Made by a program: the position numbers and the translations under genes. Below, one piece after another: positions 42,713-55,013 of a stretch of 64,000 bases of DNA; positions within the stretch are counted from its first letter, which is position 1; each line of letters begins with the position of its first letter. A model generated the notes under the pieces. That model worked only from the letters and a program-made list of their open reading frames with translations, had not been told where the DNA came from and did no database searches. Source of the stretch: Eutreptiella sp. 'Long Island Sound 2002' (lineage: Eukaryota; Euglenozoa; Euglenophyceae; Eutreptiales; Eutreptiaceae); contig OZ038380.1 of assembly GCA_964036045.1 (NCBI GenBank), forward strand, positions 122,282,899 to 122,346,898, given 5' to 3'.

Positions 42713-44165
42713 ACCCCCTCCTTAGAGCAAACCCTGGGGGGGGCTCGATAACACCCAAGCATGGCAGCAGGTACCCAGGACCATCCCCTGAAGGGGGGGG
42801 GGTATCACATCCTCACTTCAGGCTGATTTGCAGGTTAGGCTGCCCAAATCCCACAGTAAGACAGGTACGGTGCTGTAGCTGTTAGTAACTGCAAGTATAG
42901 TATCAAGTATCAAGTCCCGGGTCCTGGCGGCGATTGTTCGGCATCCAAAGCACTCGTTAACCCATACCAGGCGCACCGGGTGCCGGCTGCGACTGTCACT
43001 ACCACAGTGGCAGTGGCATACACGGCCAACATAGGCGTCACACGACGACTGAGGTGGTCCCACAGGTCGAAAGCGACCACAAAGATGCATCAGGCTACCC
43101 CAGGCTTCCCAAGGCCGCAGTCTGGGGGAGAGTCCCCACGGGTCCTTTCTTGGGCGCACCATGTCCATATCCACGACGCGAGTCCAGAGTGGTAAGGTCG
43201 AACAAGCTCCTCCATAAGGGATCGGGCATCAAGGCCGTCTTTTCTCTCGCCCCATTACCACGAAGGCCATGCATGAGGGAGTCCTCATGCAGTCTGGGCG
43301 GAGGCGTCGACTCCTCAAACCACCAGTTTCCCAGGCAGACTGACCGAGGTCAGGACACCGGAGGTCGCCACCCGACTGCAAGTGCGTCTGCGCGTCGGTA
43401 GGCTCACAATGGGACTGACAGTGGCGGACCGCTGGGAGTGTAGTCAGGCAACTGGGCTTCCCGCCTGGCGCCATCAGGATCTCAGCACATCACAGCCACT
43501 AGGGCACACAGTATCACGGGCACTCAAACAGAAGAATCTGTACTTAGGTACCGGTCCAGGCTGGACCTCATGTAAGAGCATGTACACGGCGACTCAGGGC
43601 GCCTGCGTATTCCGATTCGCATCCCATGGGAAAAAAAAAACAGTCCATAGGCGCTGATGGGCTGATAATACGCAACATACAGATGCACATATCCTGGGGG
43701 GCAGAAAAGTAAGCAATAAACGGGGTAAATAGGCGTGTAAACACACTCTGGATAGAGCGCCAAACCACGCCCCGGTTAGGATAAGGCATAACCAGGAGGG
43801 TGGACAGGAAAACGCCTGAGTTCAGGCCATATATAGTCTGCAGACACACGTAGACTGGTCTGGATCATGCAAATGCCATGGGACCAGACCACACACCAAA
43901 AAATCGCAATGCCGATGACAGCGGCATCCGTTGCGCAACGTCGTATGGGCTTCAAGGCCCTAAGAGCTCAGAAAATGTCAAGGTCAGTCGCCCTGCCTGG
44001 TTTCTCAAGGATTCAGCAGGCTGGGAGTGACGAATAGGAGTGGAAGAGAGGGGCCATCCTCCCCTGGATTCAGCAGGGGGGGGTATATGGCCACTCTGAT
44101 GGCAGGTCACCGGAAGATGGAAGAGAGCAAGCAAGTAAGGGACGATCCGTCGACCAAACAAGCGC
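42713..44165 (-). other. 3' untranslated region of the 15-kb element
   Basis: Between the pol stop and the 3' LTR. The purine tract lies at 42,713-42,724 when read on the minus strand. No gene seen; scattered short ORFs only. Confidence 0.65.
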
Positions 44166-47100
44166 TCAAACTGCATCAGGGGAGAGCTCAGGGCGGTCAT
44201 CAGGCGCCCCTGGCTGCAATCGCCCGGATGAGTGCTGCCAAGTCCAGGACATGGATCCTGAGCTTGTGCTTGCGGATGTAGTCCATGAAGGGGGTATTGA
44301 TCCGCGGCACGAACGAGGAGACGGGTCGTGGGACGGCCCATAGCCTCGCCAACGAACCTTGAACTCCAGACCTCCGGGTGCCGAGGCGTTCGGACGCTGA
44401 GCCAGGATCTTCTCGACGGTATAGTCGTCCTGCTCAGCATAGTTGTCGTCCGAATCTGCCTCATGTGTGGCATAGTCCAGGGACACATGTTGGCCACGGA
44501 AGTCGGGTTCCGGCACACGGAGTTGACTCTCGTGGCGCTCCCGGAACTGTCCGTGACCCACCTTGATGCGGTAGGTGTCCTCAACAATCCTGCGGACCAC
44601 CTCTCCGGGTGTGAACCAGGTTTTGGTGCGGTGGGTGCCCATAGGGCGGGGTCTGATCACCCACACCGGGTCTCCCACCCTGAACTTTTGCGCTGTCGAG
44701 CTCGGGGCGGACTTCTGACGCTCAGCATGCTCCTTCTCGAGCTGATGGCGGATGTCCCGCGCCGTTGCCTCTTGCCCTGCGAAGAATTCCTTGGCGTCCA
44801 TGGCCATGCCATCACCAGACAAGGGAAGTCCCCGACCCAGGGGGTCCCTGCCGAACAGAATCTGGTGACGGGACAAACCACCCGGAGTAGGGGTGTCATG
44901 ATGGGCCTTCAGAGCGGGCCACATCTCCTCAAACCAGTTCCGACGTGGATTAGTGATGTGAATCTTGCGCAGCTTCTCGAACAGCTGCCGTCCAGCCACT
45001 ACAGCCCGGCCGTTGGACCGGCTGAGATAGGCGACGCTCTTGGCATGACGTATTCCCATGAGGGAACACATGGCCTTGAACCAGCCACCAGTAAACTGGG
45101 GCCCTCGGTCACTGCAAATGGTGCGGGGGATGTCAAAGACGGTCAGCCAATGACGAATCATCATGACTGCCACTTCCTTGGCAAGCAACCCCTTTTTGCG
45201 TGCCGGAACGGCTACTACGTAGCCGCTGTGGCGATCCACACAAAGGAGCACACAGTCAAAGGTCTCCTTGCCTATGTGAACTTCGGGCATGGAGAAGACG
45301 TCCATGGCCACGCTCTCCATGGGCTGGTCAGGCACCGGAGTCCATTGGGCTTCCCCCCGGACGTTCCAGTTATCGGGATTGCAGGCCTGACAGACCGAGC
45401 AACCCTTCCTGACCTTCTTGATGGCGGTGTAGAGACCGATCTGGTCGATTTCGAACCGGCGCTGCATGTCCAGGGCTTGCTTCTTGACCCCTGGGTGCAT
45501 CATGTGGTGGTGCCAAGCTTCGCATAGCTCGAGCACCCGGGAATCTGGGACCAGCAGCTTACCATTCCGGTAGAGCTTGCCATCTTCCTCAGTCAGCCCC
45601 TTTGGCCACTTCTGCCCGTCATCAGGGTCGGTCACAGCCCTATATTCGGCCTGAAAGGCCTCAGACTTAGCGTAATCGTCGGTCCAGTCGTCCTGGAGGC
45701 AAGACTCAGTGAAGAGGTGCTTGTCGGACTTAGCTCCATCAGGGGCGTGTACTCTGACCGCTCTGCCCATCCTCGTTCCGAGGGGGGCATCCGCAGCCAT
45801 GACGACGAAGCATTTAACACCCTCCTCCTCCATCAGGCGCTCCATTTCTATGATCCTCTTGGCTTCAGCGGTCTCAGCCTCATCGCCATGGGCAGACACG
45901 TCTGTCATGCCCTTGCTGGCGGGATAGGCCGGCCTACTGAGACAGTCCGCCACGGTGTTGTCCTTGCCAGGAACATACACAACCGTGAGGTCGAACTCCG
46001 CCAAGGTCTCATGCCATCTTGCCCGTCGGGAGGCGGGACCTGAGGGGGTGTCCACGTGCTCTTTGTGCCACGACTGCAGACTCTTACGGTCGGTGCAGAC
46101 GGTGACGGGATGGAGGGCTATGTACCCAGCCCATTTCCTGAGAGCCATGACGATGGCATACGCCTCCTTTTCTCGGGGCGTCCACGTCCGTCTATGGCCT
46201 TCCGCCAGGACTCGGCTCCAGAAAGCGACTGGCACGTGCCTCCCATCGTCAAGCACTTGTTCCAACACAGCGCCAACGGCATAGTCGGAAGCGTCGGTGC
46301 GCAGGACGAACCCTCGGTCAGGATCCACGAGGTGCAGACCCAGTGCGGATAGCAGCGCCTGCTTCATCCCCTCAAAGGCACGGTCGGACTCATCATTCCA
46401 GACCAGAGCCTTCTTGGACCCCCTCTTGGTCTCCTCTCGGTTGCCCTTGAGCATGGTCGTCATGGGGGCTGCATACTCGGCATACATCTTGATATACCAC
46501 GAGTAGTAATTGCAGAACCCCAAGTACGCCCGTAGCTCAGAGACCGTTTTGGGCTTTTCCCAGTGCTCAATCGCAGCCACCTTGCCAGGTATGGGCTTCC
46601 GCTGCCCGTTCCCAACTACGTGGCCAGCGAAGACCACTTCCCTTACCGCAATGGTGGCCTTGTCACTGCTGCCCCTGAGTTTGTGCCGAACCAGAAGGTC
46701 CAGCACTCGTGTGACGTCCCTCTCATGTGCCTCCAGGAGCTCCTCATAGCTCATGCCGGGGTCCCCGGACGCGATGATCACTTCGTCCACGAAGGGGTCC
46801 GCACAGTCACGCACCGGCTCAAGCAGGATCTCCAGCATCCGCTGAAAAGCCGCATTGCCGTTGGTAACGCTCATGGGCATCACCTTCCACTGGAGAGGTC
46901 CGAGTGGGGTGCTCATGGCTGTGCAGGCACGGGACTCCTTGGCGAGAGGCATCTGATGATAACCATGTTTCAGGTCAATCACCGTGAAGATCCTCCGCCG
47001 GTGTTGTTTTTGCAGCATGTCCTCAATGAGGGGCAGCGTATAGCTGTCATGCTGCGTTTGGGCGTTTAGGCCGCGGTAGTTGACCACGAGCCGCCACTCT

Positions 47101-47258
47101 CCGGCCACCTTCTTGGGGATGACGAAGCACGGGGAGGCCCACTCGGAGTGGCACGGCTCAAGCCAGCCTCCTTCGATGAAATCACGGAGGATCTTCTCCA
47201 TGGCCTCCTTCCTCTCGCCCCTCAGGGCAAACTCCAGGTGTCGATACACACGGGGGTC
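44166..47258 (-). pseudogene. pol: Pol of the 15-kb element: RT, RNase H, integrase, broken chromodomain
   Basis: 1,027-codon frame from 47,249. RT: WRLVVNYRGLN, FTVIDLKHGYHQMP, then PFVDEVII at residues 152-159, where the YxDD box should be FVDD; Asp is replaced by Glu at residue 156. RNase H: LRTDASDYAVGAVLEQ, KEAYAIVMAL and YVPGKDNTVADCLSR. Integrase: HHHMMH...CSVCQAC zinc finger, MDVF, CSDRGPQF (Asp 714), then SNGRAVVAGRQ, where the DD35E Glu is Val at residue 750. SH3-like GDPVWVIRPRP follows, then chromodomain start YTVEKILAQR and VRWRGYGPSHD, after which a frameshift moves the rest (SSFVPRINTPFMDYIRKHKL) to another frame. A single in-frame TAG at 47,258-47,260 separates it from Gag. 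Not enzymatically competent. Confidence 0.9.
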
Positions 47259-50236
47259 CTACTTCAGTCGTAACTTGGCCTCGCCATACGGTCCACGCAC
47301 CGGTGGGGGAAACACAGGTTTTCCGCTGAAGAAGGTGTCACCATACTTCTGCTTCAGCCTGGCCCTCAACGCCTGGATCTTGCGGCAATCATCGGACTCT
47401 GCTTTGGCTTTTCCGGGCACCTGGACCACTGACCTTACTTGAGGGGTAGCGACCCCGCTCAGTTTCGGCTCAGGTGGTCTTCCCAGGTGGCCCAAAGGGC
47501 CATCTCTGGTAGTGGTAGTAGGGGTACTCTCCTCCGCATCAACCTCGTTGACACCATTCCTCTTTCCCCTTTTCCTACCCTTCTTGTCCTTGTCCTCGCT
47601 CTTGTCGTTCTCTTTGTTCTCCTTGTTCTTGCCTCCCGACCTGGGGACCCAGTTCCTCTTGATCTCCTGGATCTCCTTGGCCAACTTGGTCCCTACCGAC
47701 ATCAGCTTGGAGAGCTTGTCCTTGTCCACCTCCACTTTGGCCTCCCGGATACCCGCGGGTGCACGCTTCTTCGACTCGTGCGCCTTCTTGTAGGCCTCCG
47801 TGTCGGCCTGGTGGATGGGGCATGTCCGGTGGTCATGGTTGAAGCCTTGCTTCGTCCCATAACACACGAAACAGCCCTGAGGGTGAGCTCGTATGAACTC
47901 CCCAAAGGACAGCGGAGGGTTGCCAAAGCGGCGGGGGTCCTTCTTCTCCTTCTTCTTCCAACCCTGCTGCAGGGGCTTCCAGCTTCCCCGGTTGCTCCCC
48001 GCGTTCAGGTTGTTGGCCACGAAGGCACAAACGGCCATCCTGGCGGGCTCATCGTCATCGTCATCGTCGACAAGAGCTGCGTCGCCGTCGGCTCCCGCTG
48101 GGTCCATGGCAGCTTCCTCGCCAGGCCCCTCGCCAACGTAGTTGACGTCACGGTCGCCGGGCCTCAACCCGCGGGTGTGGTGGAGGTTCCGGTACCCCTT
48201 GAGTACTTCCTCTCCAACCAACTCCAGGATCTCGTCGCAGCTCATCCGCGTCGGGATGGCCTGCAGACGGATGGTCTGGCCGCTGAACTCACACTCATCA
48301 AGGCGCCACATCGCGGTCTTCTCGCGATCGCCCGTGACAATGATGAGGAGGGCGTTCCGCAAGGAGTGCCGTTTGACATCCCGGGCCACGTTCTTCCTTG
48401 TCCAAGCCACCACGTTCGTATGATACTCTTTGGAAACATCAACTTGACCGTGTGGTTGGACTTGGCCCTCTTGGCTTCCTCCTTGGTGACTCTCTTCATC
48501 CATGCTTCCGGCAGCATGGAGAGCAGGCGGGCCTGCTCGTCACCCTCGTTCCAGTCCTCCACGTTGCGGCGGAAGAGGGTGTATTGCCCCCGGAAGTCCC
48601 GCCAATCACGTGGGCGGATCTCCCGACCATCATGCTGAAGCTTGATTGAGTTCCACCGCTTGGCAGCCACCTGCGGAGCGTCCACCCGCTCCTGCTCGTT
48701 GAGCCACTTCTTGGCTTCCTTGAGGGTCTTGATTTTCCCCTCCTTGGTCGCCACGAAGTATAGCTCTTGGAGCACTTCCGGCAGGCGGTACCTGAACCGT
48801 TTGAAGACATATCTCTCCGCATCTGCGGGATCCATGTCTTCAGTGACCGTCGCTCCCCAATCATCCAGCTTCTCCAAGAAGCGGTCGAGGTTGAGGGGGT
48901 TGCCATCGTACATGGGGGGCTTGATGTCCTTCAGGTCTTACCACACGGCGGCGTCCGCGGCCTTAGAGACCATGAACGGCGGCCGCGAGGTCGACCGAGG
49001 TTCCCATCGGCGTCCCCCACGGACTCCCACGGCCGCCATTTCCATCTCCTCCACGGTATCCGTGTGGCTACGCCCTGGTTCCTCCATGTACGGTGAACCT
49101 AGATGTTTACGCCGTACTCCTTCCATGTATGCCTCCTCATCACGGCGCTGGCGGCTGCGTTCAGCGGCCTCCCGTCGTACACCACGCGGCGGGGTAATGC
49201 CGAACTCCTCCAGGTCCAGGTGCAGGTCCTCACCTCTGCCGACATCCCACTCTACGTCTCCTCCGGGGACCTCATCACTGAGTCCACCATAACGTCCGCC
49301 AGCCATTGGGATTGGCTCCGGGGCTGGTGCGGGGCGTCCGGGGCTTACCTGTGTCCGCGGTGGAGCACGGCGGTTGTGGTACTCCGCCCTGAGCCACTCA
49401 TCACGCCACTCCTCATTGCCACTGCCGGGCGGCACACGCTCGTTGCGGCGGCCCGCGCTGTGGTGAGAGGGGGCACTGAGAGAGGGGGCACTGGCGCTGG
49501 GGCGACTCCTGGGGGCTCCGCCGGGGGCGCGGGGGCTGCCTGGACCTGGTCCAGGTCCCCAGCCGTCGTCCGACGAGCCAGACTCCAGGGCCGGGTGGTC
49601 GCTACCGACGCTCCCACGGCCTTCCAGCGCGTCCAACCTCTGCTGCAGGCCGTCGATGACCTTGTTCAGCAGCCTGGTCTCGCCCCTGGCGATGTCCAGC
49701 TCCCTCTGGGCGGTGGTGGCGACCTTGGCGATCTTGACCATCTCCGTCTTGGCGACGTCCAGCTCCTTCTGTGCGCCCGCGGCGACCCTGGCGATGCGGA
49801 TCATCTCGCCTTTGCCCGTGTCTACCTCGCGCTCGAGGGACTGGACCCTCCTGCGGAGGTGGACAATCCAGCGCCAGGTGGCGTCCGGGTCACCGTTCCC
49901 TGGTGGGTCGTCGGGGTCCCCAGGGGGTCCTCCAGGAGGGCCTCTGCCGGGTCCTCCCGGTCCAGGGGGTCCTCCCCCGCCCGGAGGTCCGCCTCCAGGG
50001 GGTCCACTTGGTGGGCGTCCTCCAGGGGGTCCTGATGGTCCTCCGCCAGGGGGTCCCGGTGGGTCTCCGCCGGGTCGCCTCGGTGGGTCCGAGGATGGGG
50101 GCTTCTTCGTATAGTCGAAGTCCATGTCATCATCCTCGTCCATGTCGCCCCACCTAGGCGTCTGGGTCTCGCACGCTGAAGACTCCGACCTCCGGTAGGG
50201 AGGAGGGAGATCCTCATCCTCCCCTTCCGGCTCCAT
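47259..50236 (-). pseudogene. gag: Gag of the 15-kb element with collagen-like linker and zinc knuckle
   Basis: Starts MEPEGEDEDLPPPYRRSESS at 50,236. An acidic patch is followed by a Gly/Pro-rich collagen-like segment (PPGPPGG repeats, 49.9-50.1 kb) and a heptad-like coil (49.65-49.85 kb). After an in-frame TAA at 48,938 the same frame continues into the Gag core MYDGNPLNLDRF, KWLNEQERVDAP and VEDWNEGDEQARLL. A one-base shift near 48.46 kb moves to the frame carrying YHTNVVAWTRKNV, a poly-Asp run, and the knuckle C-x2-C-x8-H-x4-C (CFVCYGTKQGFNHDHRTC), with a longer loop than the usual CX2CX4HX4C. A Lys-rich tail ends at TAG 47,258. Confidence 0.85.
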
Positions 50237-50245
50237 GGGGACGTC

Positions 50246-51877
50246 TCAGCCTCCTCCGCCTGCCACTCCTCGGCGATGTGGGCGGCCTTGTTCATCCCCA
50301 TCGCTGGCGGTGAAGAAGGGGTCGGAGTCGTGGGTGTGTCCGCCCGCTGGCCTCCGTGACCTCTCGGGGGTCTTCCTCTTACCCTTCCTCCGTCGGTAGG
50401 CGGCAGGGCCACTGCTCCCACTGCTGCCCATGTCGACCTCCTCCGGATCCAGCGCCATCTTGGAGGAGGCGTCCCCTTCGAAGAGCGTTCGAAGGGTCTC
50501 CACTCGGGATCCTCCCGGGGGAGTCTTGCGGCGGAGCTTGGCCTCCGCCTCCTCCATCGCGGCGGCCGTGGCTGCGGCAGCTCGCCCTTCGGCTTCCTCC
50601 CGGGCACGAGCCGCCTCGGCTTCCCGGGCCTGCTGCAGCCTAGCCTTCTCCGCTTCCAACGCCGCCAGCTCCGCCTCCGTCTTGGCCCTCTCCTCAGCGA
50701 CCTTCCGTCGCGCGGCCTGGATGGCGTCCTTCTTGGCGGCGTCCGCCTGGGCCTTTGCCGTTGCTTCGGCGTGGGCCCTTTCCTCCGCCTCCTTCTTTGC
50801 CCTCTCTTGGGCAAGCGCCTCTTCCAGCGCCTTCACCTCAGCCTCCTTGCAGGCAATGGCCTCCTGGGTCAGGCGGGCTTCCTCGGCGGCTGCCGCCACC
50901 TCACCCGTGATCCGGGCAGTTGCTGCCTCATGGGCGGCCGCAGCCGTGAGACCGGCCGCGATGGCCGCGACGGTCGAGGCGTGGAAGGCCATGCCTCTGC
51001 CCCACTCTGTGGCCTCCTCCTGGGCGATGCCGACGGCGCCCTCCACGGCAGCGTTCCGCTGCGTGCCCCGTTGCCGGGCAACCCGAAGGTTGCAGGGCAC
51101 CCCACAGGTGCGCTCGCCGGCGCGCGCCACATCCCTTTGGTGGGGAGCGACGCTGCTGCTGGAGCTGGCCTGGTCGGCCGGCATCCTCCCGCGGTGGGCC
51201 GACTCCACGTCGCTGCTGGGGCCTGACTTCCTCGGGTGCAGCTGACAGGGCTTGGCCTTGGTCTGCCTGGCGACTTGGAGGAAGTCGCCAAGGGTGGTGT
51301 GGCCGGGGTGGTGACCGCCACTGGCCTGTTGGGGGCTGCGGGCTGGGGTTCCGCCCTTGGCGCCTTGGGCGGCTTCGGCAGCCAGGGATTCCTGGTACTC
51401 CCGCCACTTCCGGTCCCGCTTCCTGTCCCCGGCGGACCGCTTCCCCTTCCCAGGAGACGCACTGCTGCTGCTGCTTCCCTGCAGCGTGCGCTCAGTCCTT
51501 GGCTCTGGGAACTTCCTTTCGATCATGTCCCACATGTAGACGTTGATCGTAGCGCCCGACGGGTACTCGTTGGAGTTCTCGTCCTCCTCGATCCCGTCGG
51601 GCCGCAGCCCTTCGCCGGGCCTGTCTGGCCGGGTCCATACCCTCCAGCGCTTCTGGCGGAAGCGGAAGGCAAACCGTTCCACCCGCAGCCAGTCTTCGAC
51701 TGCCTGCAGGCGGTCGGGGCCCATGTCCTCGCGGAGCTCGAAGCTCCCGGGCATGCCGCCTTCACACTGGGGATGGCTGTGGCGATAGTGCTGGTCCCAC
51801 ACCAACCCACGCAGTAGGCGCACCGCATGGGGGTGGGGCCGCGGCCACGTCTTGCCCGCTTCTTGCCAGTCTACCAT
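50246..51877 (-). CDS. Extra ORF1 upstream of gag in the 15-kb element, coiled-coil protein
   Basis: 543 codons from ATG at 51,877 (MVDWQEAGKTWPRPHPHAVR); the open frame extends upstream to 52,270, but that part lies partly in the LTR. The N-terminal ~110 residues form a compact-looking domain (LLRGLVWDQHYRHSHP, WLRVERFAFRFRQKRW, INVYMWDMIERKFPEP). A Ser/Lys-rich linker follows, then about 200 residues of almost uninterrupted Ala/Glu/Lys/Arg coiled coil (QERAKKEAEERAHAEATAKA), ending Ser/Gly/Arg-rich. It stops 9 bp before the gag ATG. No known retroviral domain. It may assist Gag assembly. Unlike gag and pol, it is intact. Confidence 0.7.
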   Translation of the reverse strand: MVDWQEAGKTWPRPHPHAVRLLRGLVWDQHYRHSHPQCEGGMPGSFELREDMGPDRLQAVEDWLRVERFAFRFRQKRWRVWTRPDRPGEGLRPDGIEEDENSNEYPSGATINVYMWDMIERKFPEPRTERTLQGSSSSSASPGKGKRSAGDRKRDRKWREYQESLAAEAAQGAKGGTPARSPQQASGGHHPGHTTLGDFLQVARQTKAKPCQLHPRKSGPSSDVESAHRGRMPADQASSSSSVAPHQRDVARAGERTCGVPCNLRVARQRGTQRNAAVEGAVGIAQEEATEWGRGMAFHASTVAAIAAGLTAAAAHEAATARITGEVAAAAEEARLTQEAIACKEAEVKALEEALAQERAKKEAEERAHAEATAKAQADAAKKDAIQAARRKVAEERAKTEAELAALEAEKARLQQAREAEAARAREEAEGRAAAATAAAMEEAEAKLRRKTPPGGSRVETLRTLFEGDASSKMALDPEEVDMGSSGSSGPAAYRRRKGKRKTPERSRRPAGGHTHDSDPFFTASDGDEQGRPHRRGVAGGGG

Positions 51878-52200
51878 GGCAGCGGGGGGCGTACTTGGTC
51901 TTGAGGTCCTTGGTGGTGGTTGTTGAAGCGGTTGCCCCCGTGTGGTTGTGGAGGTGGGTGACGCGACTGGGAGTGCGGCCGGTACTGGTCGGCCGATGGG
52001 ACTCGCTGATGAGGGCGTCCTGGTCTGTCCACCTCCTTCGCGGTCGTGGCGCTTCCGTGGTCGCTCAGCGCGATGCTCTGGGCGGCGCTGCGGGCTCTGT
52101 GATGGTCTTGGAGTCCTCGGGGTTGGGGTGCTGCTCGTACCCCTCGAAGGCCCCGAGTGGCACGCGAGGGCTGGGTAACCCCGCGGCGGTGAAACGCTTT

Positions 52201-55013
52201 TGATGCGTTCCCGTGGGGGGCCTGGCCACGGGACGCTGCGGTGGACACGCACAGGCAAGCAGGCAGGCAAAGCACTGCGCTCACAGGGGCGTCATCACGC
52301 TCGTGTCATGTGAAAAAGCGTTTCAGGATCCTTGCCACTCTGAAACAAGGGAACAAAAGTATGTACAGCAACACATCAGAATATGTACACATGGGGTTAA
52401 GACTGGACTGGGGTAAGGGCATCACAGGACAATAGACACTCAGTCCCAACTCGTATCCCAATCCCAGGTCCATCCCTCCCAGTGGCTTGCAGGGGCGGGG
52501 GCTCAAACACAACCCATGCCCTAGTCAGTCCGGACCCTGAAACCCTGCCAATAGGGGAGGTGTCGCGCCCAGCCAGAGGCGAGTTTCTCGGAACCAAGGC
52601 GCCCCAAGGCCAACCAACAGTGGCTCCCCATGCTCCCTCAATGGCAGGCCCCAACTCTCATCTCAGCCAGAGATATGGCCCCGCCATTATCCCCTAGGAG
52701 TTGGTAGCTGAAAATGGGCTGTTTCAGCCCAAACTGATATTAGCTCAAAAATCTCCAACATTGACCCCTCGTTCGGACCCGCCAGAGGTAGGGACGAGGC
52801 AACTGACCCTATGCCCTTCGCCTACGAACTCCCTGGAGCCCTCACTCAACCTGGTTCCCTCTGAGGTCCCGGCATCAGGGCACCATGGGTTCGTCAAGTG
52901 GGGTCATAATTGCCAAAATGGCAAAATCGGCCGTCTCGGGCGACCGTCCAGGGTAGGAAACCTTGGCGATTTTGTCGCGCCAAGCCTTGATTCACGACCC
53001 TTGATATCCCCTTTGGTCCCATGCCCTGGGTTATCGCTTGCTGTCACGCTGGCTGCTTACTGTTCACCAAGGGTCTGAACACGCGGATGGGGCAGAAAGC
53101 AGCATGCGGTGCAAACAGGGGGATCATGGATCGCACCAAAAGTTGAATAACTCCAGATGAGCCGGAGGAGCAAATACGAAACTCAATGGCGTTCAACCCT
53201 TGGTCATAAGCTACAATAATCGCTCTTCCTGGCTAGATCCTGTGCCCCATGGAGATATGGTAATTCCAATATGGCATACAATGGCACAAACAGCGAAATA
53301 TGGCCAAAATGGCCCACACTCATGATTCCATATCTCCATGGCCACGGGGAGGATTTTTTCAACCAAGGATGCTATAGACACATGGGACTTAGGTCCCAAT
53401 ATATGCCACTTGCGGACCCTCATGGTCGCCTCTAGCTATTTTCCCCATTCGAGGGAAAGTGATACACAAATGGGGCAGAATGGCAACATACCTCAAATTG
53501 GGTCACTCACAACTCTCCCTTCGAGAGGAGAGGCCACATGAGGAAACACCCCATTCGATGCAGGTTTATGTGCCCTCTCTGAATTGCCCTTACCCTTGGT
53601 CAAGTGGCGCACGCAACCTCGGGGGCGAAATCAGGGGGAGATGGGGTTTGTTGCCATTCCGGGCACAACGGCCAAAATTCACCCAAAAGTGGTCCCTCCA
53701 AAAATCGTATCTCTGTATCACAAGAGAAAGGAGCCTCGGGCTTTTGCATGGATGCAAAACGAAGCTTTGCTTCCCTTTTGCAACAAGGGTTGAGGTTCAA
53801 AGCATAATGGAAACATTTTTAACACCTCAATCCTTGAAGCACACTATTTATGGGAAAAAGTGCATATATCGGCGATATTGGCATGAACATATCTTTGGGT
53901 CATTGAGGAACAAAAATATGAGCAAACACTTTTGGTGTAGGCCCATAGTAGGTGCTTCCAAAGATGCACACTATGGTTAGATTGTCTCCGCCCACTCGTG
54001 TCATTAGTGCTTGCATATGAGCGCGTGTGCAAAGAGGCAGTATGGCACGCGTGCTCACAAGGCGAAATTATATAAAATAGAAGACAAGGTTGAAAAAATC
54101 AACCAAGCCAGCCACGATGTCCTTTGTGGTCTCTACTTTACATATTGCCTTGGTTCGAGGCTCAACTCACCATAGGCTTCGAGTACAAGCCTCCGGGGTT
54201 TGGCCATTTTGGCCTAATTTTCGACCAAAACTTGCCCTCTTTCGAAAATAAACTTTTGGTACGCATTGAATTGCGTGGAGCCATCAGTGAATTGGCTCAA
54301 AAAACGGAAATGCCCTAGGGCTTTTGGTCTTGTGAGCATTGTGTTCGGTTCTTAACGTTCATGCTCACAAGGCCACAAAGTAAGCGTTTGCGCACGCAAA
54401 CGACTTGGGTTTGCGAAACCCATAGGCTGCCTAAAACATCGCCATTGCCCGCTTCCCTATACAAAGTGATATGCCCACGTGAAAGGGGCATGGATGAAAG
54501 GCATAGGGGGGGAATGTAGGGTTCCGTCGGAACTCATGGTCCTTGAGAACCATGAGTTCGAGCGATCGACGGAAAAGCTTGCGCGCTGATTTTCTCGAAG
54601 ACGCAACGGCGAAAAATTCTGGTGAACACACCAGATGAAAGTACATTAAAAACCCTCTAGATTCAGCCCTTAAGTTCTCTTAGAACCTCAAAGGTACTCG
54701 AGAAAAATCCCTCAAAAAACTCGCCACGGAGAAGCGACGAAAGCGCGCGAGCAGGCGACAACAGGCGGCGATTTCACGACATTTAGAAATCGCGGCAGAA
54801 ATCGGGTATTTCACCGATTTCCGACCGAAAATCGCCTAAGACAATAAAATTATGGTAATTCTACATCGATTTATTGGTTAGAAATCGGATTCCAGATTAC
54901 GCAGGTTAGAGAACAGGGATATCCCGCTGACAGCCGGTGTCAACGGCTTCCGCACGGGTGTGACGGCTCACAGGCCTCCGGGCCATGGACCATAGGTTCT
55001 GGGTACCGCTTCA
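52201..55013 (-). repeat. 5' LTR of the 15-kb element (2,813 bp)
   Basis: Plus-strand ends TGATGCGTTCCCG and GGGTACCGCTTCA, followed by the CTAG duplication. On the minus strand transcription would start in the 55.0-to-52.2-kb direction. The sequence after its 3' end (AAAGCGTTTCACCGCCGC) does not match a primer-binding site I recognise. Confidence 0.95.

Larger units (their letters stand above)
39900..55013 (-). mobile_element. 15,114-bp chromodomain Ty3/gypsy LTR retrotransposon
   Basis: LTRs 39,900-42,712 and 52,201-55,013, each 2,813 bp with TG...CA ends, flanked by CTAG on both sides (39,896-39,899 and 55,014-55,017). Coding is on the minus strand, so the right LTR is 5'. Order: extra ORF1, Gag with zinc knuckle, RT, RNase H, integrase, chromodomain. 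On the minus strand the purine tract AAGGAGGGGGT precedes the 3' LTR (TGAAGCGG). I see no retropepsin between the zinc knuckle and RT. It is inserted into copy (ii), whose reading frame is continuous across the site once the element and one CTAG are removed. Confidence 0.95.

Noticed and set aside
44328-48638. Plus-strand ORFs of about 400 codons at 44.3-45.5 and 47.4-48.6 kb
   Set aside because: Antisense shadows of the minus-strand pol and gag, whose motifs are unmistakable.
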